Notes under the pieces: generated by a model
The model's database searches: none
What the model was told of the DNA's origin: nothing
Seen by the model: only the letters and a program-made list of their open reading frames with translations
Source: Poa pratensis
Taxonomy: Eukaryota > Streptophyta > Magnoliopsida > Poales > Poaceae
Assembly: GCA_947311845.1 (NCBI GenBank)
Contig: CAMZMU010000035.1
Location: 5,370,344-5,434,343 of the forward strand
Reading direction: 5' to 3'
Length of the DNA: 64,000 bases
Position numbers and translations under genes: made by a program
Part shown: in pieces, positions 1 to 10,319 of the stretch
Position numbering within the stretch: position 1 is the stretch's first letter
How the letters are laid out: every line of letters begins with the position of its first letter

Positions 1-1154
1 ATGCTCACCGAACACGGTCATGTTGTTCATTGTAACATTTTTGAAACTGTTCAACGTGCTAAGCCAGAATCGAAGGCTTAGATCCATCCTCAATGTATAG
101 GCAAGTGAATATGCTCCCATAAATGACCCACCCAGTAGTTTGACGAACTCTCCCGCCAATAGTGTCAGCTTTGGGTGGTCCTCAGCTTGTGCACTTCCAA
201 ATGCTAGCGTCTTGAATAGTAGCTGTATTCCTCATCTTGAAATCTACCTAGGTGAATTGGCTCCACGGTACCATATCTCGCAAAACTTTCCATCTTACTT
301 GAGATTATAACCTTAACTTCTGTGTTTATGCTTGCCACTGCCCGGTAAAATGATTTCCACTCCCCATCGTCCACATCTGAAACAAATGTGACAACAACCA
401 ATGTTCTCCCTGATATGCTTTCACGCTCTATCCTATGGAAGTTGTCTCCGTTGAAGTGCAAAACTGAAGAGAAGTGACTACGGACCTTCTCATCATTCCA
501 TACATGATGTACTAAAGTTTTCTTCCCTACTAGGTTGCCACCAATGATTGGAAGCACAGGTGGACAGCCAGGAGGGTTGTGCTGTAACAAGAAGTTGATG
601 ACTTGTTGCTTCTCGATCCGACGACCGAACATGAAGTTATCAGCGTAAAGGTAGGTGTCATAGGGTCTGCGAAACATCATGAACTCACATCCACTCAAAA
701 GTATAACAAACTCTCTCATATTAGAAACGACAGTCTCTAATTCTAACAACGCATCTTGCAGGTTGCATTTGTTATCAACTTTTTGATTTGATGTACCACC
801 GTTTGCACGGAAGCGCTTCAAGGGAGTACCAAGATATGGTGCCAATGAGTCAGTAATCCCCACTTCCACTTCCTTAGAACCCTCTTTGATTAGCTGGTTG
901 CACTTGAAAGTGTGTAGAACATAATAACCGTGGTACATAGCCCTAGATAGCATCTTCAGTTGTAAAAGCATACCAGAGTTGGTGATGTACCGCCGATCTG
1001 CCTCCTCGACAACCATGTGAGCTCTTAGCAGGAGCTGCTGCAGCCTCTCCACAAGCTTCTCCTCCGAGCATGCAACCTCCGAATACTTGCTCATCAAAAA
1101 GGTGAAAAATCTGCTAACAAGGTCACTTGCAGCCGCAGAGAGAACCGCTTCCAT
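1..1154 (-). pseudogene. NLR (CC-NBS) disease-resistance protein, N-terminal part, one-base frameshift
   Basis: The ATG is at 1154 and the gene reads toward the left edge. Residues 1-150 form an Rx-type coiled-coil N-terminus (MEAVLSAAASDLVSRF start). NB-ARC begins near residue 180 with a variant P-loop, GGNLVGKKTLVHH, followed by HVWNDEKVRSHFSS. The second Gly of the usual GxGGxGKT/S is missing but the Lys is kept, as in several grass NLR clades. The frame stops at 204, but one base earlier it continues without a stop to position 1 as TLAFGSAQAEDHPKL, the expected next NB-ARC segment. Restoring one T in the TATTCAAG stretch near 215 would rejoin them. LRRs, if present, lie outside the window. 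Such proteins are cytoplasmic immune receptors. Either a pseudogene or a base error; the family call is firm. Confidence 0.8.
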
Positions 1155-1259
1155 ACCGTTTTTTTTTCTGTTGATACTGAATGACTGAAGTAGGAAACTT
1201 TTTTGGTTTTCACCTTGTAGAGATAGGGTTGTAAGGTATGGTGATGTTTAAATAGATGC

Positions 1260-1745
1260 CGTGGTATTGGTGTGTAGCGTGAATGACCAGTTAGGTTCGT
1301 TTTTGTTCACCAGTCTAAGTCTTGAGTCAATGTGGACTTTTTGGCGAGCATAAGGTGGAGGTACTTCAGACCACAACAGATGTGTCATTTTCTCTGCAGA
1401 ATCTTTTAAGCACACAGTGTGATTTTTTTGACAATCGACAGCAATGTGTCATTTTTTCTGCATAATCGTTTATCTTATGTTGACTTCAGGTTGTCTCATA
1501 GACCATATCCGCGATCTCCTTGCCCTGGAGCTCCCAGCAAGTTACGATATGCTTGTCCAATACATTAAGAAATCATAGCATAAGTGATTAGCTCCGCAGG
1601 CGATCGGATCAGATTTTTAAACCAAGGCCTCCGTTTTGAAAAATGGCTTGCTTGTTTGCACTCTAAATAGGCTTGCTTGTTTTGAACAAGTGTGGACCAT
1701 CAGACGAAAATGGCCGTTTACAGACTCACGCTCTGTTTTGCTTGT
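1260..1745. repeat. Left arm of 486-bp inverted repeat (element E)
   Basis: This arm is the near-perfect reverse complement of 2861-3346; only a few mismatches are visible (for example near 1530 and 1668). It holds no coding sequence and its ends show no clear terminal inverted repeat. The outer end lies about 105 bp upstream of the NLR start codon. The inner end abuts the C-terminal half of a SINA-like exon at the motif GTGGCCCCC. Confidence 0.9.
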
Positions 1746-2090
1746 GGCCCCCTTTTCTTGGTGAAATTCACCCCGGTGCCGCCTTTCGGCCATGCCGTCT
1801 CCGTCTTGTGCGTCGATCCTCATGCCACGGAAGAAGAACGCAAGTTCAGGTGCCATCTTAGTTCGAGAAGTACCGACATGGGTTGGCAGAAGTCTTCGGA
1901 TTTCCAGGTCATGAGCACCAACCTCTCTGAACGTTTACCGGCACCGGAAGATGGTGGCTACTCATTTGTTGCGCCCAACACCACCAGCATCACTGTCAGT
2001 ATCACAAAAATAATGCGCGACAAGTGTGGGAGCGAGATCCGACTGAAGCGTTGGCGGCAAAGTAAGCTACCATACCCGATAACAAGTTGA
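1746..2090 (+). pseudogene. C-terminal SINA-domain fragment of SINA-like copy A, inverted
   Basis: On the plus strand the frame gives GPLFLVKFTPVPPFGHAVSV, LCVDPHA and then the end of a SINA domain (LSERLPAPEDGGYSFV), closely matching the C-terminal half of copy D. It has no zinc finger of its own. The first codons follow directly on the inner end of repeat arm E. The missing N-terminal half is on the opposite strand at 3347-3721 and stops at the same codon position (HS|RGPLF), so the two are halves of one gene separated by insertion and inversion. Frame closes at 2090 with a stop after a slightly extended tail. Non-functional as it stands. Confidence 0.8.
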
Positions 2091-2129
2091 TGAGTGTGTG
2101 GAACTCTGTGCTGGTTCTAATTAACACGA

Positions 2130-2860
2130 TGCTCCTCCATCTACTCATGATGCAAGTTGATCAATTTGTAGAAAATAAAGGGTTTCTGCTACTATTACCT
2201 GAGAGATGGATGGACACTGAAGAATTGGCACTTCAGCAGCGAAATACTACACTAGCTAAAAGTTCAGAGCAACTTGTTACTGACTATTATGTAGATGTGA
2301 TTTTCCACTGAAATACTTATCCTGGAAGGCCATGGATGAGTGATTGCGGGATTAACTTACAAGCAAAACAGAGTCTGAGTCTGTAACAGCCGTGTGAGTC
2401 AATATTCCATAGAAGATTCAGCAAAAACGAGCACACTGGTGTAGATTGTCAACAAAGCACATTGTGTGCTTGGAAATCCACAATGATCTAGACTAGTAGA
2501 CTACCTAAAATATGACTGCATCTGTTGTGGTGTGAAGCACCCCCACCTTACGTTGCCATTAATTTCCACTTTGACAAGTAGGTCGATGTTCCTCTATTTA
2601 CGATATTATGCAAGATCATCGATTTGTGGAAAATAAAGGATTGATGCTACTATTAGATGATACTAGATGAGAGTGACACTATAGAATTGACGGTGCAATA
2701 GGCGAAATGCTACACCCGCTGAAAGTTCAGTGACTAGTTACGGACTATTATGAGGATGTGGTTTAACAAATTTGAGATGCTTCAAGGAATGAACTGTGTG
2801 TTTCGAGTGAAAAATCAGTATTTATCCTGGCAGGCCATGGATGAGTGATCAATACAGCTT
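2130..2860. repeat. Tandem duplication of SINA 3' flank plus diverged copy of element E
   Basis: Sequence from about 2130 to 2357 (GATCAATTTGTAGAAAATAAAG onward in degenerate form) recurs at about 2600-2860. Between them, 2358-2575 is a shorter diverged copy of arm E in right-arm orientation; shared words include ACTTACAAGCAAAACAGAG and CATCTGTTGTGGT. This suggests that 3' flank plus E was duplicated in tandem before the present inverted repeat formed. No gene is seen here. Confidence 0.65.
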
Positions 2861-3346
2861 ACAAGCAAAACAGAGCGTGAGTCTGTAAACGGCCATTTTC
2901 GTCTGATGGTCCACACTTGTTCAAAACAAGCAAGCCTATGTAGAGTGCAAACAAGCAAGCCATTTTTCAAAACGGAGGCCTTGGTTTAAAAATCTGATCC
3001 GATCGCCTGCGGAGCTAATCACTTATGCTATGATTTCTTAATGTATTGGACAAGCATATCGTAACTTGCTGGGAGATCCAGGGCAAGGAGATCGCGGATA
3101 TGGTCTATGAGACAACCTGAAGTCAACATAAGATAAACGATTATGCAGAAAAAATGACACATTGCTGTCGATTGTCAAAAAAATCACACTGTGTGCTTAA
3201 AAGATTCTGCAGAGAAAATGACACATCTGTTGTGGTCTGAAGTACCTCCACCTTATGCTCGCCAAAAAGTCCACATTGACTCAAGACTTAGACTGGTCAA
3301 CAAAAACGAACCTAACTGGTCATTCACGCTACACACCAATACCACG
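2861..3346. repeat. Right arm of 486-bp inverted repeat (element E)
   Basis: Reverse complement of 1260-1745, of equal length. On the minus strand it interrupts the SINA-A exon right after the codons for MHVLHS. Confidence 0.9.
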
Positions 3347-3721
3347 ACTGTGGAGAACATGCATTCCTTCTTTCACCTCTAGGGTGAGCTTGAAATCGTA
3401 CTTCAGCTCAGTGGATTGCGACATGTGATCGCCCGCGAGATGGGCCAGGAGTGTGGCGGTGGAGCCAGCGAACCCGCAGCCGGGTTCGGGGCAGAAGCAT
3501 GGTGCGTGCGGGCATGACTTATTGTGCTCGTCCGCCTTGTGGTAGTCCGACTCGGCGGTGCATCCATACATGCTGTTGGAGCAAGGTACCCGGAATGACT
3601 CCAAGATTTTGTCGAGTGCATTGCAGCGGCTGTAGCCGCCGGTGATGGAGCACGCGTGGCACTTGTCCTTATTCGGGAGGCTGTCATGGCAGGACGAGCA
3701 GATCACATGGCCAACTGCGCG
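3347..3721 (-). pseudogene. SINA-like copy A, exon 2 N-terminal half (RING second half and SIAH zinc finger)
   Basis: The splice acceptor (TATATGCAG) precedes 3721. The exon reads RAVGHVICSSCHDSLP, KCHACSITGGYSRC, then a SIAH-type finger (CSNSMYGC, HNKSCPHAPCFCPEPGC, HLAGDH) and LEVKEGMHVLHS, where element E cuts it. The first codon is CGC (Arg) where paralogues have TGC/TGT (Cys); that Cys is a RING zinc ligand, so the RING is damaged even apart from the interruption. Exon 1 is probably at 16488-16577, which makes the present intron about 12.8 kb because a LINE with a nested Gypsy element landed in it. The family is RING E3 ubiquitin ligases of the seven-in-absentia class. Pseudogene. Confidence 0.85.
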
Positions 3722-4055
3722 CTGCATATAGAGAAAGCAATCCAGCAAATGATATATAAGCCTCTTTATCAAAAAAGAGACCTTCATTTTTTTTCCAGTT
3801 CAGACGTTGCAACGAAACAGTAGTAACAAACCATTTAACATAATCTAAAAAAAAACATTTAACACTTTGTTGATCAATTTATTTTTTCTGAAAGTGTTGA
3901 TGTTGTAACTTGTATGCAAGCAGCAGATTCACTGTATAATCTGTTAGCATTTAGTATCCTTTTACTAGTCACGGAGGGCTCTCAATTTGTATTCGAAGAG
4001 GTATCTTGGGATGAGGGACATGTCTTAAAACTTTTTTTTCGAGGAAGCATGTCTT

Positions 4056-4070
4056 AAAACTTGATAGAAG
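4056..4070. repeat. 5' target-site duplication of LINE
   Basis: AAAACTTGATAGAAG recurs at 15647-15661 directly after the LINE A-tail; exact 15-bp match (the A-rich edge is ambiguous). Confidence 0.8.
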
Positions 4071-7011
4071 TTGAAAAAAACTTGATAGATGTCATGCGAG
4101 CAGGTTGTTCATAATGTTGTGGATGAACCCCATATTAATGCGGAATCCCGGGAGGAATCACCCTGGATTGAGGTGTACTCCAATAAGAAGAGTAAATCTA
4201 GTAAAAGAAAACTCGTATTTAAATCCAATGGTAGTAGGCCTTATAATGAACATTGGAGGTCTGAATAGACCCGGCAAGCTTGCTAGGACGCAAGATCTCA
4301 TTAGAGAATCTTGCCCTGATCTAATCAGCTTTTCTGAGACCAAGAAATATGATTTTTCCACACAACAGCTTCTGTCTTTAGACAGTAATGAAGATTTTGT
4401 ATGGAATTGGCTGCCGACTGTCCAAACAGCCGGTGGAATCCTTGTTGGTGTCAAGAAGGAAAGCTTTGATGTTATTGCTTATTCTTCATTTAAATTTTGT
4501 ACCTCTTGTATTATTAAATGCAAGAAAACTGGTCTAGTTTGGAGATTTCTCTCCGTGTATGGACCAGCTTATGATGATTTGAAGTTGGAATTTATTAATG
4601 AACTCCATATGTGTTTAGTAGTTGGGTAGGTCCCACGCTTATTGTGGTGACTTCAACCTTGTTAGGGAGAGCAAAGATAAGAATAATGGGGTCATAAACC
4701 AACATTGGGCCAATTTATTCAATGATTGGATCAATAAGTTTTCCTTAGTGAAAATTAGAAATGCTGGCAGAAAGTATACCTGGGCTAATAATCAAGATAA
4801 TTTGGTTATGGCACTGCTAGATAGAATTTTCGTCACTACTTGTTGGGAAAACACCTTTCCAAATGTAGCTGTTAAGGCTCTGGCCAGGTTAGGGACGGAT
4901 CACACACCATTGGTGTTTGATACCGGTGCCCTGCTGATCCCAGTGATGAAACAATTTTGGTTTGAGAAATGGTGGTTAAAAATTGAGGGGTTTAAAGAAC
5001 TTGTCCATAAAATTTGGAATACCCCGTGTCGCTTTGTTAAAGCAATAGATAGATTCCAGTTTAAAATCCGTCTCCTGCAAAGAACTCTAGAAGGTTGGAA
5101 TGCAAATATTGAAGCGGACCAACGCAAACTCAAACAGCAACTTATTGCTGAGTATGATTTGCTTGATATACTATCTGAGTCGCAGCCTTTATCTCCTAGT
5201 GCTAAAAGCAGAATGAAAACTATTTCAGGAGAGCTTAATTCTATTTGGAACAATGAGGAAGTTAAGGCTAGACAAAGGTCCAGGGAAAGGCAGATTTTGG
5301 AGGGAGACCAGAATACGGCCTATTTCCACACAATGGCCAATCAAAGGAGGAGGAAGAAGCAGATTACTGCTTTGGATGGCCCCAATGGTTTGGTTGAGGA
5401 TACAAAAGGTATTTTAGATATTGTTGTGCAGTACTATAAATCTCTGTTTGGTTTGAGGAAAAGCTGGATATTAGTCTAGCTGGTGACTTCTGGGACACAG
5501 AAGATTTAGTTACTAACGAACATAATGCAACCTTAGATGCTAAATTTACCGAGGAAGAAATCAAGGAGGCTGTGTTTGCGTCTTATGCAGAGGGAGCCCC
5601 TGGACCGGATGGTTTTCTTTTTTGTTTTACCAGCAATTTTGGGAATTGGTTTAAAATGACTTGGTAGATCTCTTTAATGATTGGGAATCCAATAATCTGG
5701 ATCTGTTTAGGCTTAATTTCTCTTTACTTACGCTAATTCCTAAAGAACCTGATGCAACTTCGATTCAGAAGTATAGGCCAATTGCTTTAACTAATTGTAG
5801 TTTCAAGATCTTCTCGAAGTGCCTCACTACGAGACTCAGTTGAGTGTGTAATGATCTTATTTCTCCGAATCAGACGGCCTTTTTAAAAGGAAGGTACATT
5901 CTAGAGAGTGTTGTCTCAGCCCATGAAATTATTCACGATGTTGTGAAAAATAAAGAATCTGGTCTTATCTTTAAGTTAGACTATGGAAAAGCATATGATA
6001 AGATGAATAGAGAGTTTCTTATTAAGATGATGTCGCAAAGGGGTTTAGCCCCAAGTGCATCCAACTTATTGTTTCTTTACTGCAAAAAGGGTCAGTTGGA
6101 GTTCGAATTAACGACTGTAATAGTGATTTCTTTGAAACTGGTAAAGGTGTTCGCCAAGGAGACCCTATCTCTCCGATTCTCTTTAACCTAATGGCTGATG
6201 TCTTTACAAAAATGCTCAAAAAAAGGGCAAATCATGGACAGATTAATGCTCTTTTGCGTATTTTCTGTCCTTGTGGTATCATTAGCCTGCAGTATGCAGA
6301 CGATACCCTTTTGTTTTTGAAGAATGATATTGAGGTAGTACATAATCTTAAATGGATTTTGGCTTGCTTTGAACAAATTTCTGGCCTTAGAATAAATTTG
6401 CATAAGTGCGACCTCATTCCTATTAATGTGGACCCGGAGGTTGCTCAATCTTTTGCCCAGTCCTTATCTTGTAGAACTGGAGAGTTACCTTTAAAATATC
6501 TGGGTGTTCCGCTCCACTATCGCAAGTTGAGGAAAGAGGATTTGCAGCCAATTATAGATAAAATCTTAAAAAGGGCAGCAGGATGGAGAGGGAAGCTTTT
6601 ATCTTATAAAGCAAAACTCATACTTATCCAGACCTGCTTAGCTAGTATTCCAATATATTTGTTGAGTGTTATTAAATTTCCAAAATGGGCCATTGACCTC
6701 ATTAACTCTCAAATGTCTCACTGTTTTTGGGACAACTATGAGGGGCACCATAAGTATCACTTAGCAAGATGGGAAATGCTAGCACAGAAAACTGAATTTG
6801 GAGGTATTGGCATTCCAAACTTGGCTGATATGAACCTTTGCTTATTAGCTTCTTGGATTAAGAGATATCACCTAGACCAGGATAAGCTTTGGAAACAAAT
6901 TATTGATTTCAAGTATGATACTCATAGTCCTAATATGTTTGCTTGTCCAATGGTTGGCGCCTCTCCTTTTTGGAAAGGAGTTCTATGGGCGGCTAAAGCT
7001 GCGGAAATGGG
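4071..7011 (+). mobile_element. L1-type LINE, 5' segment (ORF1 end, endonuclease, reverse transcriptase)
   Basis: The element begins inside the end of ORF1 (frame from 4091, SPWIEVYSNKKSK), so it is 5'-truncated. ORF2 follows with an AP-endonuclease (MNIGGLNRPGK, GDFNLVRES, LLDRIF, LGTDHTPLVF), then reverse transcriptase (KYRPIALTN, SPNQTAFLKGRYI, KLDYGKAYDKM with the catalytic Asp, GVRQGDPISP, LQYADDTLLF). The coding path is broken at about 4610, 4650, 5455, 5610, 5840 and 6070, mostly by single missing bases. The Gypsy element at 7012 interrupts ORF2; it resumes at 14391. The whole LINE sits in the intron of SINA-A in antisense orientation to that gene. Inactive. Confidence 0.92.
7007..7011. 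repeat. 5-bp target duplication of Gypsy element (left)
   Basis: ATGGG here and at 14386-14390 flank the LTR element. Removing element plus one copy restores the LINE frame (AAEMGYRWHIGDG). Confidence 0.9.
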
Positions 7012-8777
7012 TGATGCATGTAAAATGCGTACATGAACTTTACACTATATCACTTATGTTCCAATCATATTTGCATCATATAAGGGTTATATCACTTTTA
7101 TTTAATGATTTTAGGAAATAAATCAAGTGTTTCCTATTTTTATGGAATTAACCCTGCGCAGGCAGAAAACCATATTTCTTTCCTTTTAAGTTTCAGGGAC
7201 CCAAACGACGTCCAAAAATTATGGAAAAATACAGGCATCATTATTTTGGAAGGAGGAAGACCTCGGAGCGAAGGAAGCTAGCAAACGGAGGCCAGAAGGC
7301 CGAAAGAGGGTGGCCCAAGAGGCCACAGTACCTGGCCGTGTGGGGCCCACTCATTTGGGCCTCATGGCTCCGCTGCTGTCGATCTTTCGTCCACCGCCTT
7401 CGTCTTGACCTAAAAACGCCTATAAAAAAGGTCCCCTGGCGTTTCGCGAAAGGAGCGCCGCACAAACACAGAAACACCGAAACGGAGATCAGGAGCTGCA
7501 GATTGGAGGGGGAAAAACTCCGGCGGGGCGCTGCCGGCATGGTCTCCATCTCCTCCATCGACATCTCCACCGTCTCCATGATGAAGAGGGAGTAGTCCAC
7601 CTCTGGACTATGGGTTTGTGGAAGTAACTTATGTATCTCTCCTCTCTTGAGTTTCACTAATTAGTACCGTATGAGCTGCTGAACATGATTACGGTCATAT
7701 TTGTAATACCTATGTGGTGGATCTTTCTATGAGTTAATATATTTGAGATTGCAATGTTTGTTTCAGTTATGAGTATAGATGCATATTATGTACCCCGTTC
7801 TTGTCTACTTGTTTTGATCAAGCATGTTTATGAGAGTGTGTGTGGGGGAACGTGTGCATTAGTTGGAGTAACGGGGAGTGGTGAGTGCGGTAAGCTGACA
7901 ACTTAAATATCGCGATCCACTTGGGTGTTTACCTTACTTTGTTACCTCACTAGGGATAAACTAAAATACCATGCTGCAAGGGTTGAGGGTGACCAAGCTT
8001 CTTCCTGTGACTAGATCCAGCATGTTCTTATTTTCACTTCATGTCATGAAACTTATTGCTATACTCTGAGTCATCTTAATTACTGAGGTGTTATGATTTG
8101 GTTCGCATCTTGGTGGAGTATAAGAGAGACTAATAACCAAAAGGTCTCTATGTTAGGACGTGATGCCCATATATCTAAGTAACTTGTTATCAAACTTTGC
8201 GTTGCAATCTCATATGTTAACTCTGTGTGTTCCATTGTCTGCCACTTTATAAAGAGAGAGTGCATTTGTGAAACCATGAACCCGGTCCATTTTTAATCAT
8301 AAGAAACACCTTTCCAACACCATATACCACTTTTTCATTTTCAGCCATCATTAAATCCGAAAATACAAAAATACTTTTCATCTTGCATACATCATTAAAA
8401 AAACCCAAAAATATCATTTACCATTGCATCCACCACCATTGCATATTTATTTCCTGTTTGTATTGCATAACTATCTTGATATCATTCTTACACCTTGTGC
8501 TTGACAACCACAGGTGAGGTTGAGGACCAAAACATTTAACTTTGTTTTGTAGGTAACCAAAAAAAGGATAAGAAGATATATCTTCACTACTGATTCCCCG
8601 AGAGTTTGATATTAAACCCTCGAGTCACCCTCGTGGGGAAAACAAGTCTTCCACTACTACACACTCTGCACTTGGAGTCTCAACCTAACCCATTTACTTT
8701 GGACGCAGGTAACTACGCACCGGAGATCAAGCAAAGTGTTTTCTGGTGTCGTAGATCAACCTCTTCAAGGGCCATCG
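7012..8777 (+). repeat. 5' LTR of non-autonomous Gypsy element
   Basis: Starts TGATGCATG and ends GGGCCATCG; the partner LTR (12638-14385) ends GGGCCATCA. The two LTRs align along their length with substitutions and many one-base length differences in homopolymers. Short open stretches inside (around 7221-7657) are present in both LTRs and show no protein family, so they are not called genes. Confidence 0.92.
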
Positions 8778-8788
8778 AGACTGTTTTC

Positions 8789-8806
8789 TGGCGCCGTTGC
8801 CGGGAA
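8789..8806 (+). promoter_or_regulatory. Primer-binding site (tRNA-Asp type)
   Basis: TGGCGCCGTTGCCGGGAA begins 11 bp after the 5' LTR. It matches the complement of the 3' end of plant tRNA-Asp with one mismatch near its end. This PBS is common in Athila-like and related Gypsy elements. Confidence 0.8.
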
Positions 8807-9050
8807 TCATAGCTGAGAGATTTATCCAAGGGTGTGCATCATCGCATTCATCTCACAACGAAGTCAACTTCACCAACTTGTGCTAACACCTAAGCTTGGG
8901 AGGTTGCACCTACGTGAGCACCATCTTATCCATCTTTACTTACAAAGCAATTTATTTGTTTTGTTAGTGTCATTGCATATCATATTCCGCTTGCATATTT
9001 ATTTTCAGTTTTGCATAAAAAATATAAAAAATACATAAAAACTTGCTATC

Positions 9051-10319
9051 ATGGTTCTTGGAAACAAACAAGGAGGGAGTTCTCTAGGGAATTCGGTTTC
9101 TAGTTTTAAACAATATCATGGAGAAACATTAAAAGATGCTTGGGTAAGAATTAATAGGATGCACTATGAAGATCCTACACCTTGTGAAGATGAAAAGCTA
9201 AATCTCTATTTCTATTATGGATAGACCCATGGTATCAAAATGCTTTAGATGGGGCTACAGGTGGAAGTTTTGTCTTGTCAACACCACCTTGTGCAGCCAT
9301 GACTCTTAGAAGAATTTTTGGTAGCTTTGTGGGTAGCAAGAAAAAGTTGGAGGACACCACAATAGCACTTGCTTCATCAAAGGATAAATTTGAAACTAAG
9401 TTAGAAAAGCTACCTAGTAAGGAAGATTTTGAACAACTAGTTTCTTATTCTGAAAACATTATTCCAAAAATAAACAATGAGTTGGTTAATGTTATGCATA
9501 AGTTAAGAATATGTGAGAAAGAATTTCTTGAGAAAGATGTTTACTTGAACAATATTGAGGAAAGGTTGGTTCGAGTTAGTGATTCATTGAAGAAAGATTC
9601 ATCATCTAAACATATGAAAGAAGTTCCTAATAAGCAACAAGTTTGGGTGAAAAAGGAAAAGAAAGTTGAGGAAGTTAAAATGCTTAATGAAGTCAAGGAT
9701 CCTTTGCTTGACTTAGAAAATTGTAGCTTGCATGAATTAATATCTATCTTACAAAAATTTGCAAGTGATCCTTCCATCAACACTAATCAAGCTGGTTTTG
9801 GTTCTTATATTGCTAATCATGTCTTGAAAGAAAAGATTGCTAGGTACAACCAAGAGGCTATGATACCACCTAAGCTTGGGGATATGTGGATTAAGGTACT
9901 AGTAACTATTGGAAAAGAGACACACCATGCTATACTTGATCTAGGATCTAGTGTCTCTGTTTTATCTAAAGAACTATATGAAGTGCTTGAATTGAAAAAT
10001 CTTGAAAAATGCTCATTGAACTTGCACTTGCTGATGACTCTATTAAACATGCTTTAGGAAAAGTAAGTGATGTTATGGTAGAGTTACATATGACTTTTGT
10101 GCCTGTGGATTTTCTAATCATGGATATGGGGAATAAAACCTCTAGTCCTATTATTCTTGGAAGACCTTTTCTTCGTACCACAGGTGCATCATTGATTCAA
10201 AGGAAGGGAATGTGAAGTTTCAGTTTCCACACAAGAAGTGCATGGAACACTTCCCAAGGAAGAGGGAACCACCAAAGTTCAAGCTCCCTCATGAGCTTCG
10301 TCCAATAAACAACAAGTAA
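9051..10319 (+). pseudogene. gag-protease remnant of Gypsy element
   Basis: ATG at 9051 opens MVLGNKQGGSSLGNSVSS. A missing base near 9223 (before DPWYQNALDG) shifts the frame; it then runs through a Lys/Glu-rich gag region (KDPLLDLENCSLHELISIL) to a retropepsin (HHAILDLGSSVSVLSKELY, active-site D-L-G). A second missing base near 10010 separates it from the flap and C-terminal part (LALADDSIKHALGKV, FLIMDMGN, PIILGRPFLRTTGASL). No reverse transcriptase, RNase H or integrase follows, so the element depends on an autonomous partner for pol. This layout (gag-protease only, then long non-coding sequence) is seen in several grass Gypsy families. Confidence 0.85.

Noticed and set aside
1692..2090. 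Capture of a SINA fragment by a transposon with long inverted ends (Pack-type)
   Set aside because: Fits less well: the other half of the same exon abuts the outer edge of the opposite arm at the same codon, which an inversion explains and a random capture does not.
7221..7657. Paired 124- and 138-residue frames, repeated at 12731-13269
   Set aside because: Both are inside LTRs and on opposite strands of the same sequence; non-coding LTR.
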